NCBI RefSeq assembly: GCF_006088715.1
Contig: NZ_CP030771.1
Coordinates: 8,306,001 to 8,370,000 of the forward strand
DNA length: 64,000 nucleotides
From: Streptomyces sp. YIM 121038
Lineage (GTDB): Bacteria; Actinomycetota; Actinomycetes; Streptomycetales; Streptomycetaceae
Direction: 5' to 3'
This document shows positions 51,720 through 60,191 of the stretch, piece by piece (the stretch's first letter is position 1; each line of letters begins with the position of its first letter). Under the pieces are notes generated by a model. It was not told the DNA's origin and made no database searches. It was given only the letters and a program-made list of their open reading frames with translations. The translations under genes and the position numbers were made by a program.

Positions 51720-53086
51720 CGCGGTACGTCCTTCCCGGGCGCGAGCGCCCCTTGTGCGTCGAGTTCGTCGAGCAGGTCGTCCGCGGGGCAGCGGCCCCGG
51801 GCGACGTACCGGTCGGCGTACGCCGCGACGGCGGCGAGCACTTCGGCTCCGGCGCCGAGCCGGGGCAGCGCCTCCAGGGCCGCGGCGAAGCAGGCCGTGG
51901 CGGCCTCGCGCAGCTCCGGGTCCGCCAGGCCGTCGCGCGCCGCGTCCAGCCACAGCGGGCTGTGCGGCGCGGGCGTCACCCCGGCCCGCTCGGCCAGCGG
52001 CTTCACGGTGCGGTAGGCCGTCTCGGCGGCCTGCGCGTCGTCGAAGAGCGCCATGGTCACGGCGAGCGGCACCACCCAGCCGTCCGCGCCCGGCTGCGCG
52101 TCGACCATGCGCAGCTCCAGGTGCCCACGCGGTCTGACCGGCGGGAACAGCGTGGTGAGGTGGTAGTCGAGGTCCCCGCGCGTGGGCGGCCGCGGCAGCC
52201 CCGAGCGCACCCAGGACCGGAAGCTCAGGCCCTGGGGGACCAGCCACGGCGTCCCGTCCGCGGCCCCGGAGCACCCGGCGTCCGCCGTATCCGCGGTGTC
52301 CGCCGTGCTCACCGCGTCTGCCGTACGCACGCACATCACCGGCGCGTCCAGGGCGTGCCGCGCCCAGGCCGCCCGCGGCTCCTCGTCGAGCGCGGGCGCG
52401 CCCGACCGACCGGGGTCGATGCCCGCCCACACGGCCTGCCGCGTGGACCGCCAGCCCGTGGCCCGGCCGTCCTGCACCGGCGAGTTGGCGAACGCCGCCA
52501 CCAGGACCGGGCCGAGCAGATGCGCGAGCCGCCAGCGCCGGGCGAAGCCGAGCGGCCCCGGCTCCGCGTACCCGGCGTCCAGGCAGATCTGCACGGACGC
52601 CGTGGAGCACATCATGCGGCGGCCCGCCTCGCCCGCGCGGTCGAGCCAGCACTCCATGGCGTCGTAGCGCGGCTCCCGCAGCAGCCGCGTCGGGGCGCGC
52701 CACGGGTCGGCGCCGAGGCCGGTGAGGGTGAGGTCCAGGGGGCGGAGCGTGTCACGGACGACGGTGAGATCGGCCGCCACGGCCGATACGCACTCCATGA
52801 GCGAGGCGGCGGGCAGCGAGCTGAGCTCCAGCTGACCGCCGGGTTCCACGGTGACCGCCGAGTGCAGGGATTCGGTCCGCAGGGCCGCGCGGGCGGTCTC
52901 GACGCGGGCGGACGTGACGGGAAGGCGCGGTGAGCGCCGGTCGTGGACGAGCCATTCCAGCTCGACGCCGACGGTGGCGGGCGGTCCGTTCTTGAAGCAG
53001 ATGCCGCGCACCAGCGCCTCGACCTCCGCCTCGGTCACGGCGTCCCGAGGACGCACGCGACGGTTCGTACAGTCTCCCTCTGGCAT
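51716..53086 (-). CDS. egtA: Glutamate-cysteine ligase EgtA
   Basis: A 456-aa GCS2-family ligase making gamma-glutamylcysteine for ergothioneine. Motifs: VGVELEWLVHDRRSPRLPV, EPGGQLELSSLPAASL, GLGADPWRAPTRLLREPRY, RRMMCSTASVQICLDAGY, LLGPVLVAAFANSP, LDYHLTTLFPPVRPRGHLEL and RMVDAQP. A Ser/Thr/Ala/Asp-rich linker at about 266-286 contains the repeat TADTADTAD. It is the first gene of the operon: ATG 53086 has GGAGGACC upstream, and the promoter should lie in 53087-53333. Confidence 0.94.
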   Translation of the reverse strand: MPEGDCTNRRVRPRDAVTEAEVEALVRGICFKNGPPATVGVELEWLVHDRRSPRLPVTSARVETARAALRTESLHSAVTVEPGGQLELSSLPAASLMECVSAVAADLTVVRDTLRPLDLTLTGLGADPWRAPTRLLREPRYDAMECWLDRAGEAGRRMMCSTASVQICLDAGYAEPGPLGFARRWRLAHLLGPVLVAAFANSPVQDGRATGWRSTRQAVWAGIDPGRSGAPALDEEPRAAWARHALDAPVMCVRTADAVSTADTADTADAGCSGAADGTPWLVPQGLSFRSWVRSGLPRPPTRGDLDYHLTTLFPPVRPRGHLELRMVDAQPGADGWVVPLAVTMALFDDAQAAETAYRTVKPLAERAGVTPAPHSPLWLDAARDGLADPELREAATACFAAALEALPRLGAGAEVLAAVAAYADRYVARGRCPADDLLDELDAQGALAPGKDVPR

Positions 53087-53333
53087 GCCGGGGGTCCTCC
53101 TGTTCCGGGCGGCCCGGACGTCGCGTCCGGGCAGCGCTCGTAACACCCAAGACCTTGAAGCTATTTCGCACAAGACGGCCCCGGGTGGCCGGGAAGTGCC
53201 GTTGTGGTGAACGACGGCCGCGCCACGCCGTCCGTTCACGCACCACACGGGGGGTTCCTTCCAATAGACCACGCGTGTGCCGTTCCCGCGCGGGATGGCC
53301 GAAACGGCACGTCCGCCCCTGGAGGAGCGCCGG

Positions 53334-53651
53334 TCAGTCGCGGGGCGCGGGGTGCTCGACGCGGTACTGCTCCGCGAGCTCGTCGAAGACGTCGCTGGTC
53401 GGCCCGCCCAGGACGGCCGGGTGGGCGCCGCCCACGAAGGACCGCACCCGGTCCGTCACCTCCGCCGCCTTCGCGGCGCTCGCGTAGATGCCGAGCACCA
53501 GGGAGCCCTCACCCGCGGTGAAGCCCCAGGGCACCTCGCAGGGCCCGGTGTGGTCCTCGACGGGACACAGCAGGCGGGCGAGGGGTTCCTGGAGCGCGAG
53601 CGCCGCCTCTGTGTCGGCGAAACCGTGGATGTGGATCTCGTAGAGCTGCAC
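53334..53651 (-). CDS. Small conserved hypothetical protein (105 aa)
   Basis: Not a family I can name. The sequence VQLYEIHIHGFADTEAALAL followed by QEPLARLLCPVEDHTGPCEV and FTAGEGSLVLGIYASAAKAA looks like a soluble alpha/beta domain with an N-terminal strand containing two His and two Cys in the middle. GTG 53651 is preceded by TACCGT with 7-nt spacing and no ribosome-binding site, suggesting a leaderless mRNA. The gap to the amidase gene upstream on this strand is 134 bp, and egtA starts 247 bp downstream. Confidence 0.6.
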   Translation of the reverse strand: MQLYEIHIHGFADTEAALALQEPLARLLCPVEDHTGPCEVPWGFTAGEGSLVLGIYASAAKAAEVTDRVRSFVGGAHPAVLGGPTSDVFDELAEQYRVEHPAPRD

Positions 53652-53658
53652 GGGCCAG

Positions 53659-53664
53659 ACGGTA
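53659..53664 (-). promoter_or_regulatory. -10-like hexamer TACCGT before the 105-aa protein
   Basis: On the reverse strand, TACCGT is followed by 7 nt and then GTG 53651. There is no Shine-Dalgarno. Possible leaderless start. Confidence 0.35.
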
Positions 53665-53785
53665 GACGGCGCATTCACGAGGCGCACGGCATTTTCGAGC
53701 GCCGCCCAAGGCTTCCATGCCCCTCGTCGTCGCCGATTCGCCCGGGGGAGACCCCGGGACGCCGCCCGCTCAGGGCGCCGCTCGC

Positions 53786-55204
53786 TCAGGGCGCCGCCCG
53801 CGTGTCCGCCGGTTCCGGCCAATGAGCGTGCCAGCGCCGGTCCGCCTCCAGCTGGGCCGCCAGGGAGATGAGCAGCGGCTCGCTGCCCGCGGGGCCGAGG
53901 AGCTGGGCGCCCACCGGAAGGCCGCCCGCGACCCGGCCCGCGGGCACGTTCACCCCCGGCCAGCCGAGCACGTTCCACGGCCACGCGTACGGGCACGCCG
54001 CGATCATCGCCTGGTCCGTGCGCAGGGCGCTGAGCCCCGCGAGGGCCCCGACGGGCGGCGGCGGGGTGGCCGTCGTGGGCGCGAGGACCACGTCGTACGT
54101 GGCGAAGACGGCGCCGACCCGGCGCTGCAGGGTCGCCTCCGCCCGCCGGGAGAGCCGCAGCGGCGCCCCGCCGAGCAGCCGCCCGAGCCGGGCTGCCTCC
54201 TTGGTGCGCGGGTCGAGCAGGGTGGGGTCGGGCACCTCGCGCACCCAGTCGGCGACGCCCGCCGTGGCCCTGGGCACGAAGGCGAGGCCGATCTGGCCGT
54301 AGCGCGGGTCGGCCTCCTCCACGTCGTGCCCGAGCGCGGCCAGGCGGTCGGCGAGCTCCACGACCTTGGCGCGCACGAGGGGGTGCAGCCGCTTGGGCGT
54401 GGCCGTGAACGGGGTGCGCAGGGAGAGCGCGACGCGCAGCCTGCCCGGTTCGCGCGTGGCGGCCTCGGCGGCGCGGATCGCGGACGGCTGGTGCGGGTCG
54501 TCCTGGTGGTTGCCGCTCGCCGCGTCCAGGAGCAGCGCGGCATCGGCCACGGTGCGCGCGAGCGGGCCGTTGACGGTGATCCCGTTGAACGCCTCGGGCC
54601 ACGGCCACGTCGAGATGCGTCCGCGCTGCGGCTTGACCCCCACGAGATGGGTCCACGCGGCCGGGATCCGCACCGAGCCCGCGCCGTCCGAGCCGAGCGC
54701 CACCGGGACCAGGCCCGCCGCGACCGCCGCCGCGGAGCCGCCCGACGAACCGCCCGGCGTGTGACCGGTGTTCCACGGATTGCGGGTGGCGCCGAAGGCG
54801 GGCCCCTCCGTGAACGGCCACTGGCCCAGTTCGCACGTGTTGGTCTTGCCGACGATGACCGCGCCCGCGGCCCGCAGCCTGCGCACCGCCTCCGCGTCCC
54901 GCGCCTTGGGCGGGAAGTCGCCGGGGCAGCCGAACGCCGTCGGCTCGCCCGCCACGTCCGTGTCGTCCTTCACCGCGAGCGGCACCCCGAGCAGCGGGGC
55001 ACGGACGCCGCTCGCCAACTGCCGGTCGGCGGCGTCCGCTTCGGCGAGCGCGGCCTCGGCGCGCACCACGCGGAAGGCGTTCAGCGTGGGCTGTGTCGCC
55101 AGGATCCGGTTCAGCGTCCGCTCGGTGAGTTCGCGCGCGGACACCTCGCCCGAGCTGAGCGCGCGGACGGTCTCCGCGAGGCCTTCGGAACGGTCGCTGC
55201 TCAT
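53786..55204 (-). CDS. Amidase (amidase-signature family)
   Basis: A 472-aa hydrolase of the amidase-signature family, with the Ser-cisSer-Lys catalytic triad visible: Lys in LAVKDDTDVAG, the cis-Ser in HTPGGSSGGSAAAVAAG and the nucleophile Ser in GSDGAGSVRIPAAW. The C terminus has PVGAQLLGPAGSE. The family hydrolyses amides of many kinds (indoleacetamide, fatty amides, nylon oligomers); the substrate is unknown. ATG 55204 has GAAGGTG upstream. Divergent from the LacI gene with a 306-bp gap. Confidence 0.94.
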   Translation of the reverse strand: MSSDRSEGLAETVRALSSGEVSARELTERTLNRILATQPTLNAFRVVRAEAALAEADAADRQLASGVRAPLLGVPLAVKDDTDVAGEPTAFGCPGDFPPKARDAEAVRRLRAAGAVIVGKTNTCELGQWPFTEGPAFGATRNPWNTGHTPGGSSGGSAAAVAAGLVPVALGSDGAGSVRIPAAWTHLVGVKPQRGRISTWPWPEAFNGITVNGPLARTVADAALLLDAASGNHQDDPHQPSAIRAAEAATREPGRLRVALSLRTPFTATPKRLHPLVRAKVVELADRLAALGHDVEEADPRYGQIGLAFVPRATAGVADWVREVPDPTLLDPRTKEAARLGRLLGGAPLRLSRRAEATLQRRVGAVFATYDVVLAPTTATPPPPVGALAGLSALRTDQAMIAACPYAWPWNVLGWPGVNVPAGRVAGGLPVGAQLLGPAGSEPLLISLAAQLEADRRWHAHWPEPADTRAAP

Positions 55205-55510
55205 CTGGGGGCACCTTCGGTCGGGCGGCGCGGCCGCGGTTGCTTACCGCACGGTAGCTTCCGGCGGGCCAACGCGGTATCGGGGCGGCGGAGTTCACTC
55301 CCGTCCGCCGCGCGCGCTCCGCGGGGCCGCGGCGCGCGTGAGCGGCGTGTGCCGCCCCGGCCGAGCCGCGTGTGCGCGGTCAGCGGCGTGTGTGACCTCC
55401 CGCGCTACCAGCCACGATGGCGTGCGCGCCCGTGCCCCGTCGACTGCCCGGCAGCGCCCCCGCGCCCGCCTGGGTGCGCCCCGGGGCCGTCTGGAAGGAT
55501 TGCCTTCGTC
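55205..55510. other. Divergent amidase-LacI region (306 bp)
   Basis: No gene is supported here. The region contains several copies of short words such as GAGCGGCGTGTG and CAGCGGCGTGTG. A 5-bp inverted repeat GAAGG-ATTG-CCTTC at 55494-55507 lies just before the LacI start and could be part of an operator, though it is shorter than typical LacI sites. Confidence 0.4.
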
Positions 55511-56608
55511 ATGGTGCAGATACCGAAGCAGCAGGCCGCGCCGGATCCGGCGCCGACCGCGCCGAGCCCGCCACCCGACCCCGAGCCGCAGGACGCCGAC
55601 CAGCGCGTGCCGCACTCCGTTCCGACCAGCGCCGACGTCGCACGCCTCGCGGGCGTCTCGCGCGCCACCGTGAGCTACGTCCTGAACAACACCAGTGCCG
55701 TGCGCATCAGCGAGCCCACCCGCCGCCGCGTCCGCGAGGCCGCCAAGGAACTCGGATACGTCCCGCACGCCGCCGCCCGCAGCCTGCGCGCCGGGCACAC
55801 CCGCATGGTCCTCATGCCCACGCCCCAGATCCCCGTGGGCCCGCTCTTCAACCAGTTCTTCAGCGAACTCCAGTGGGCGCTCAGCCGGTTCGACTACACC
55901 GTGGTGCAGTACGGCAGCCTCGGCCTCACCGGCGAGGAGGCCGCCCGCGCCTGGGCCGAGCTGCGCCCGGTCGCGGTGCTCGCCCCCGACGCCACCGCGC
56001 TCGGCGCCCGCGGCGTCTCCGTCCTCAAGCGCTCGGGCGCCAAGGCGGTGTTCACGCTCGGCCCGCAGCGCGCCGAGGGGGCGCACGCGCTGCTCATGGA
56101 CCAGCGTCTGGTCGGCCGCAGCGCCGCCGAGCACCTGCTCGCCCGCGGCCGCCGCCGCATAGGCGTCGTGGTCCCCGAGGAACCCGGGCTCGAACCCTTC
56201 TCGCGGCCGCGCCTCGACGGGGTGCGGGCCGCCGTGCGCGGCGCGGGCGACGGCGGGGTGACCGAGCTGCCGCTGGGATACGGCGAGGACTCCGCGGCCC
56301 GGCTCGCGGGCCGCTGGCGCGGGCTCGGCCTCGACGCCGTCTTCGCGTACAACGACGAGTACGCGATGCTCCTCATGCGCGCCCTCCAGGACGAGGGCGT
56401 ACGCGTCCCGGACGACGCGGCCGTCGTCGGCGCCGACGACCTGATGCTCGGGCGGCTCCTCCGCCCGCGCCTGAGCAGCGTCCGCATCGAGCTGCCGTCG
56501 GGCCGCGGCCTGGCCGAGCTCGTCGACCGGGTGGTGCGGGAGCCCGGGGCGCGGCCGGAGGTCCACGACGTCCTCGGTGCGAGCGTGGTGCACCGCGAGT
56601 CGAGCTGA
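55511..56608 (+). CDS. LacI-family transcriptional regulator
   Basis: A 365-aa regulator. After a 38-residue Pro/Gln-rich extension, the LacI HTH reads TSADVARLAGVSRATVSYVL followed by NNTSAVRISEPTRRRV and the hinge-like EAAKELGYVPHAAARSLRAG. The periplasmic-binding-protein-like effector domain includes VLAPDATALGARG, RSAAEHLLARGRRRIGVVVP, FAYNDEYAMLLMRALQDEGV and PDDAAVVGADDLMLGRLLRP. It may control the divergent amidase (inference). ATG 55511; the N-terminal extension is unusual for the family but common in Streptomyces. Confidence 0.93.
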   Translation: MVQIPKQQAAPDPAPTAPSPPPDPEPQDADQRVPHSVPTSADVARLAGVSRATVSYVLNNTSAVRISEPTRRRVREAAKELGYVPHAAARSLRAGHTRMVLMPTPQIPVGPLFNQFFSELQWALSRFDYTVVQYGSLGLTGEEAARAWAELRPVAVLAPDATALGARGVSVLKRSGAKAVFTLGPQRAEGAHALLMDQRLVGRSAAEHLLARGRRRIGVVVPEEPGLEPFSRPRLDGVRAAVRGAGDGGVTELPLGYGEDSAARLAGRWRGLGLDAVFAYNDEYAMLLMRALQDEGVRVPDDAAVVGADDLMLGRLLRPRLSSVRIELPSGRGLAELVDRVVREPGARPEVHDVLGASVVHRESS

Positions 56609-56636
56609 GCCCCGGCCCGGCGCCCCGGAGCGGGTG

Positions 56637-57017
56637 CTACGCCTCCTGCTCCTTGGCCTGCTGCTCCGCGACCGACTTGCGGACCTCGTCCATGTCGAGC
56701 CCGCGGGCCTGCCCGATCACGTCCTCCAGGGCGGACTCCGGCAGCGCGCCCGGCTGCGCGAACACCGCGACCTGGTCCCGGACGATCATCAGCGTGGGGA
56801 TCGACTGGATGCCGAAGGCGGCGGCGAGCTCCGGCTGCGCCTCCGTGTCGACCTTGCCGAAGACCAGGTCCGGGTTGGCCTCCGCGGCCTTCTCGTAGAC
56901 CGGCGCGAACTGGCGGCAGGGCCCGCACCAGGACGCCCAGAAGTCGATCAGGACGAAGTCGTTCTCCGTCATCGTCTGGTCGAAGTTTTCCTTCGTGAGC
57001 TCCACGGTCGTGCTCAT
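56637..57017 (-). CDS. trxA: Thioredoxin
   Basis: A 126-aa thioredoxin with the redox motif FWASWCGPCRQFAP (Cys31, Cys34), the buried Asp in VLIDFW and the cis-Pro in SIPTLMIVRD. The C terminus is about 15 residues longer than usual and highly charged (SVAEQQAKEQEA). It lies divergent from a pyridine nucleotide-disulfide oxidoreductase, with 117 bp between starts, suggesting a shared redox role. ATG 57017 with AGGAAGAG upstream. Confidence 0.95.
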   Translation of the reverse strand: MSTTVELTKENFDQTMTENDFVLIDFWASWCGPCRQFAPVYEKAAEANPDLVFGKVDTEAQPELAAAFGIQSIPTLMIVRDQVAVFAQPGALPESALEDVIGQARGLDMDEVRKSVAEQQAKEQEA

Positions 57018-57122
57018 GATGAGTCTCTCTTCCTGGTGGGGGCGAAGCCGTCGTGCACAACGGCCGCGGCGGCGGCCGTATTCCGCGCGCGTACCCGTGT
57101 GGCCACGCCGCACACCTGGCAC

Positions 57123-57128
57123 CAGACT
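57123..57128 (+). promoter_or_regulatory. -10-like hexamer CAGACT before the oxidoreductase
   Basis: CAGACT, then 6 nt, then ATG 57135, with no Shine-Dalgarno. The same hexamer and spacing occur before the response regulator at 61701. Confidence 0.35.
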
Positions 57129-57134
57129 GGCCCC

Positions 57135-58586
57135 ATGACGCAATCCACGGACGCCACGGGCGAAGCAGCGGACAACACGTACGACGTAGTGGTCATCGGG
57201 GCCGGACCAGTGGGGGAGAACGTCGCCGACCGGGCGCGCGCGGCGGGCCTCAGCGCGGCGGTCGTGGAGAGCGAGCTGGTCGGCGGCGAGTGCTCGTACT
57301 GGGCCTGCATGCCCAGCAAGGCGCTGCTGCGGCCCGTCGTGGCCCGCGCGGACGCGCGCCGCGTGCCGGGCCTGCGCCACCTCGTCGAGGGCGACCTCGA
57401 CGCGTCCGCCGTCCTCGCCCACCGGGACGCGTACGCCTCCCACTGGAAGGACGACGGCCAGGTCGGCTGGCTCGACTCGATCGGCGTGGACCTGTTCCGC
57501 GGCCACGGCCGGCTCGCGGGCGCGCGCCGGGTGAGCGTGACCGCCGCCGACGGGACCGTCACGCACCTGGCGGCCCGGCACGCCGTCGCGGTGTGCACCG
57601 GCAGCCGGGCCGTGGTCCCCGACCTGCCCGGCGCCGCCGACGCCAAGCCGTGGACCAGCCGCGAGGCGACCAGCGCCGACCACGTGCCCGGCCGCCTGGT
57701 GGTGGTCGGCGGCGGCGTGGTCGGCGTGGAGATGGCCACGGTCTGGCAGGCGCTCGGCTCCCGCGTGACCCTGCTGGTGCGCGGCGACGGCCTGCTGCCC
57801 AAGATGGAGCCGTTCGCCGGGGAGCTCGTCGCCGACGCGCTGCGCGAGGCGGGCGCGGAGGTGCGGACGGACACCTCGGTGAAGGCGGTGCGCCGGGACG
57901 GCGCCACGGTCACCGTCGAGCTCGACGGCGGCGACCGGATCGAGGCCGACGAGGTCCTCTTCGCCACCGGCCGCGCCCCGCGCACCGACGACCTCGGCCT
58001 GGACACGGTCGGCCTGGAGCCCGGCACGTGGCTGTCCGTCGACGACAGCTGCCAGGTCGCGGGCAGCGACTGGCTGTACGCCGTGGGTGATGTGAACCAC
58101 CGGGCGCTGCTGACCCACCAGGGCAAGTACCAGGCCCGGATCGCGGGCGCGGCGATCGCCGCCCGCGCCCGGCGGGTGCCGATCCTGGAGACCGACCGGT
58201 GGGGCGCCCACAGCGCGACCGCCGACCACGACGCCGTCCCGCAGGTCGTCTTCACCGACCCGGAGGCGGCGTCGGCGGGCCTCACCCTCGCCGCCGCCGA
58301 GGAGGCGGGCCACCGCGTGCGCGCCGTCGACTACGACCTCGCGTCCGTCGCCGGGTCGGGCCTGTACGCCGACGGGTACCGGGGCCGCGCCCGCATGGTC
58401 GTCGACCTGGACCGCGAGGTCGTCCTCGGCGTCACCTTCGTCGGCCCCGGCGTCGGCGAGCTCATCCACTCCGCCACGGTCGCCATCGCGGGCGAGGTGC
58501 CCGTCGACCGCCTGTGGCACGCGGTCCCGGCGTACCCGACGATCAGCGAGGTGTGGCTGCGGCTCCTGGAGACGTACCGGGGCTGA
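57135..58586 (+). CDS. Pyridine nucleotide-disulfide oxidoreductase, atypical C-terminal motif
   Basis: A 483-aa flavoprotein of the dihydrolipoamide dehydrogenase/glutathione reductase type. The FAD motif is VVVIGAGPVGENVADRARAA, the redox disulfide is Cys53/Cys58 in GGECSYWACMPSK, the NAD(P) motif RLVVVGGGVVGVEMATVWQA, and the second FAD motif DWLYAVGDVNHRALLTHQGK. In classical members the interface motif is H-P-T-x-x-E; here it is Tyr467-Pro-Thr-Ile-Ser-Glu472, so the general-base His is replaced by Tyr while the Glu remains. The electron acceptor is unknown; the divergent thioredoxin is one candidate. Confidence 0.92.
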   Translation: MTQSTDATGEAADNTYDVVVIGAGPVGENVADRARAAGLSAAVVESELVGGECSYWACMPSKALLRPVVARADARRVPGLRHLVEGDLDASAVLAHRDAYASHWKDDGQVGWLDSIGVDLFRGHGRLAGARRVSVTAADGTVTHLAARHAVAVCTGSRAVVPDLPGAADAKPWTSREATSADHVPGRLVVVGGGVVGVEMATVWQALGSRVTLLVRGDGLLPKMEPFAGELVADALREAGAEVRTDTSVKAVRRDGATVTVELDGGDRIEADEVLFATGRAPRTDDLGLDTVGLEPGTWLSVDDSCQVAGSDWLYAVGDVNHRALLTHQGKYQARIAGAAIAARARRVPILETDRWGAHSATADHDAVPQVVFTDPEAASAGLTLAAAEEAGHRVRAVDYDLASVAGSGLYADGYRGRARMVVDLDREVVLGVTFVGPGVGELIHSATVAIAGEVPVDRLWHAVPAYPTISEVWLRLLETYRG

Positions 58587-58630
58587 CAGGGGCCCGCGGC
58601 GGGGGCTGACCGGGAGCCGCCCCGTCAGTG

Positions 58631-58657
58631 GGGCACGGCCGGACGGCGGCCGTGCCC
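58631..58657. terminator. Hairpin between convergent oxidoreductase and WhiB-like genes
   Basis: GGGCACGGCC (58631-58640) pairs with GGCCGTGCCC (58648-58657) around a 7-nt loop: a perfect 10-bp stem between stops at 58586 and 58657. Confidence 0.8.
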
Positions 58658-58923
58658 TACACCCGCCTCCGCGCGGCCCGGGAGGGGCGCAGCGCCGCGA
58701 GCTCGTCCTCGCCCTTGCCGCCCCACACCCCCGACGTCTGGCCGGAGCTCAGCGCGTACGCGAGGCACTCACGCGCCACCGTGCAGTGCGCGCAGATGCG
58801 TTTGGCCTCCTTCTGTTCCTGCTCGGCGGGTCCGGAGGTGCCGACGGGGAAGAACAGCTCAGGGTCCTCATCAGCACACGCGGCCCGGTGGATCCAGTCC
58901 TGTCGCAGGGGCACCGTTTCCAT
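58657..58923 (-). CDS. WhiB-like (Wbl) iron-sulfur regulator
   Basis: An 88-aa Wbl protein. The four cluster-ligand cysteines are in RAACADEDPELFF, KRICAHCTVARECLAY, and the conserved beta-turn motif SGVWGGKGEDEL follows. The C terminus RPSRAARRRV is basic. Wbl proteins bind a 4Fe-4S cluster and act with the primary sigma factor to control development, redox response or antibiotic resistance. The specific type (WblA-E, WhiB, WhiD) cannot be fixed here; the Arg-rich tail lacks the AT-hook of WhiB7/WblC. ATG 58923. Confidence 0.95.
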   Translation of the reverse strand: METVPLRQDWIHRAACADEDPELFFPVGTSGPAEQEQKEAKRICAHCTVARECLAYALSSGQTSGVWGGKGEDELAALRPSRAARRRV

Positions 58924-58983
58924 GCGGCGGCGGGTTCCCGGGAGCGAAGGGGACGAAACGGCGTCGTCCGGTCAGTCGTCCGG

Positions 58984-60012
58984 TCAGCCGTCCGCGAGGA
59001 TCGCCTCCAGATGCCGGAGCGCCGTCGTCACACGCGCCGGGTCCTGCTGGAAGAACGGGTCGTCGGGGACCGGCAGCGACCCGGCGAGCGCGATGCCCCG
59101 CCCGCGCGCCCACGTCGCGTCGTCGGCGCCGACCGCCGCCCGGAACGTGGCACGGGCCTTCGCGGGCAGGAACATCCACGCCGGGATCAGGTCGCACGCC
59201 GGGTCGCCCACGGCCAGCGTCCCGAAGTCGATGACCGCGCTGAGCCGCCCCTCGACCGCCAGCAGGTTGCCGGTCGCCAGGTCGCCGTGCAGCCACACCG
59301 GCGGACCGTCCCAGGCGGGCGCGGCGAGGGCCTGCTCCCACACCGCCGTGACCGCGTCGGTGTCGACCGCTCCGTCCAGCTTCGCGATCTTCGCCCGCAC
59401 CGTGGAGTCGGCGGCCAGCTGCGGGCACTCGGTGCCCACGCGCGTGCCCCGGAAGGCATTGCTCCACTGCGGCGGCGGCCCGTCCGTCGCGTCGATCCGC
59501 TGCAACGCCCGGATGAACCCGGCCAGTTGCACCGCGGCTTCCTGCGGATCCGCCAGGCCGTCCGTCGTCGCGGGCTCGCCCGGAAGCCAGCGGCAGACCG
59601 ACCACGGGAACGGGTACCCCTCGCCCGGCTCGCCCTGCGCCAGCGGCTGCGAGACCGCGAGCGGCAGCTGCGGAGCCAGCCACGGAAGCCAGCGCTGCTC
59701 CCGCTCGACCTGGCCGGTCCAGCGGGCGTAGCGGGGCAGCCGCAGCGCCATGTCGTCGCCGAGGCGGAAGGTCGCGTTGTCCATGCCGGAGCGCGGTACC
59801 GGGGTCACGGGCAGGTGGGCCCAGCGCGGGAACTGCGCCGCGAGGAGGCGCCGTACCAGCGGCTCGTCGATGGTGACCACGACCTCGTCGTCGTCCAGGG
59901 CGTCCGGAACGTCCTGCTCGTCGACGTCCTGCTCGTCGATGCCCTGTTCGTTGACGCCCTGTTCGTCGGCGTCCTGCTTGTCGTACGTCTCGTCGGTACC
60001 GCTCGATGACAC
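58984..60012 (-). CDS. Aminoglycoside phosphotransferase (APH)-fold protein with acidic repeat N terminus
   Basis: A 342-aa protein. The N terminus (about 1-38) is acidic and built from five-residue units (DKQDA, DEQGV, NEQGI, DEQDV, DEQDV). The kinase-like fold follows: VPRSGMDNATFRLGDDMALR, LPRYARWTGQVEREQRWL, WLPGEPATTDGL, the catalytic loop VWLHGDLATGNLLA (His-Gly-Asp, Asn) and VIDFGTLAVGDPACDL, the metal-binding DFG-like motif. APH-fold proteins phosphorylate antibiotics, sugars or amines; no resistance is implied. GTG 60012 has GAGGAG 6 nt upstream. Confidence 0.88.
   Translation of the reverse strand: MSSSGTDETYDKQDADEQGVNEQGIDEQDVDEQDVPDALDDDEVVVTIDEPLVRRLLAAQFPRWAHLPVTPVPRSGMDNATFRLGDDMALRLPRYARWTGQVEREQRWLPWLAPQLPLAVSQPLAQGEPGEGYPFPWSVCRWLPGEPATTDGLADPQEAAVQLAGFIRALQRIDATDGPPPQWSNAFRGTRVGTECPQLAADSTVRAKIAKLDGAVDTDAVTAVWEQALAAPAWDGPPVWLHGDLATGNLLAVEGRLSAVIDFGTLAVGDPACDLIPAWMFLPAKARATFRAAVGADDATWARGRGIALAGSLPVPDDPFFQQDPARVTTALRHLEAILADG
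59911..59985. repeat. Five 15-bp tandem repeats at the 5' end of the APH-fold gene
   Basis: Units at 59911-59925, 59926-59940, 59941-59955, 59956-59970 and 59971-59985 are variants of GTCCTGCTCGTCGAC. They encode the acidic pentapeptides at the N terminus of the reverse-strand protein. The period is a multiple of three, so copy-number change would keep the frame. Confidence 0.9.
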
Positions 60013-60191
60013 GGGAACTCCTCGGCCGGGCTGTGTTCCCGGCGCCTGCGTCGACCTGGTGGAAGGTGCCCCATCCCACCCGTCGGCCGGATCCGCTGTC
60101 CACCGAGTTTCCGGGCGCCCCGCGCGGCCCGCCGGCCCCGCAGCGCCGAGGACGCCTCGGCGGCCCACCGCCACGGCGCCGCCCGGCTGCC

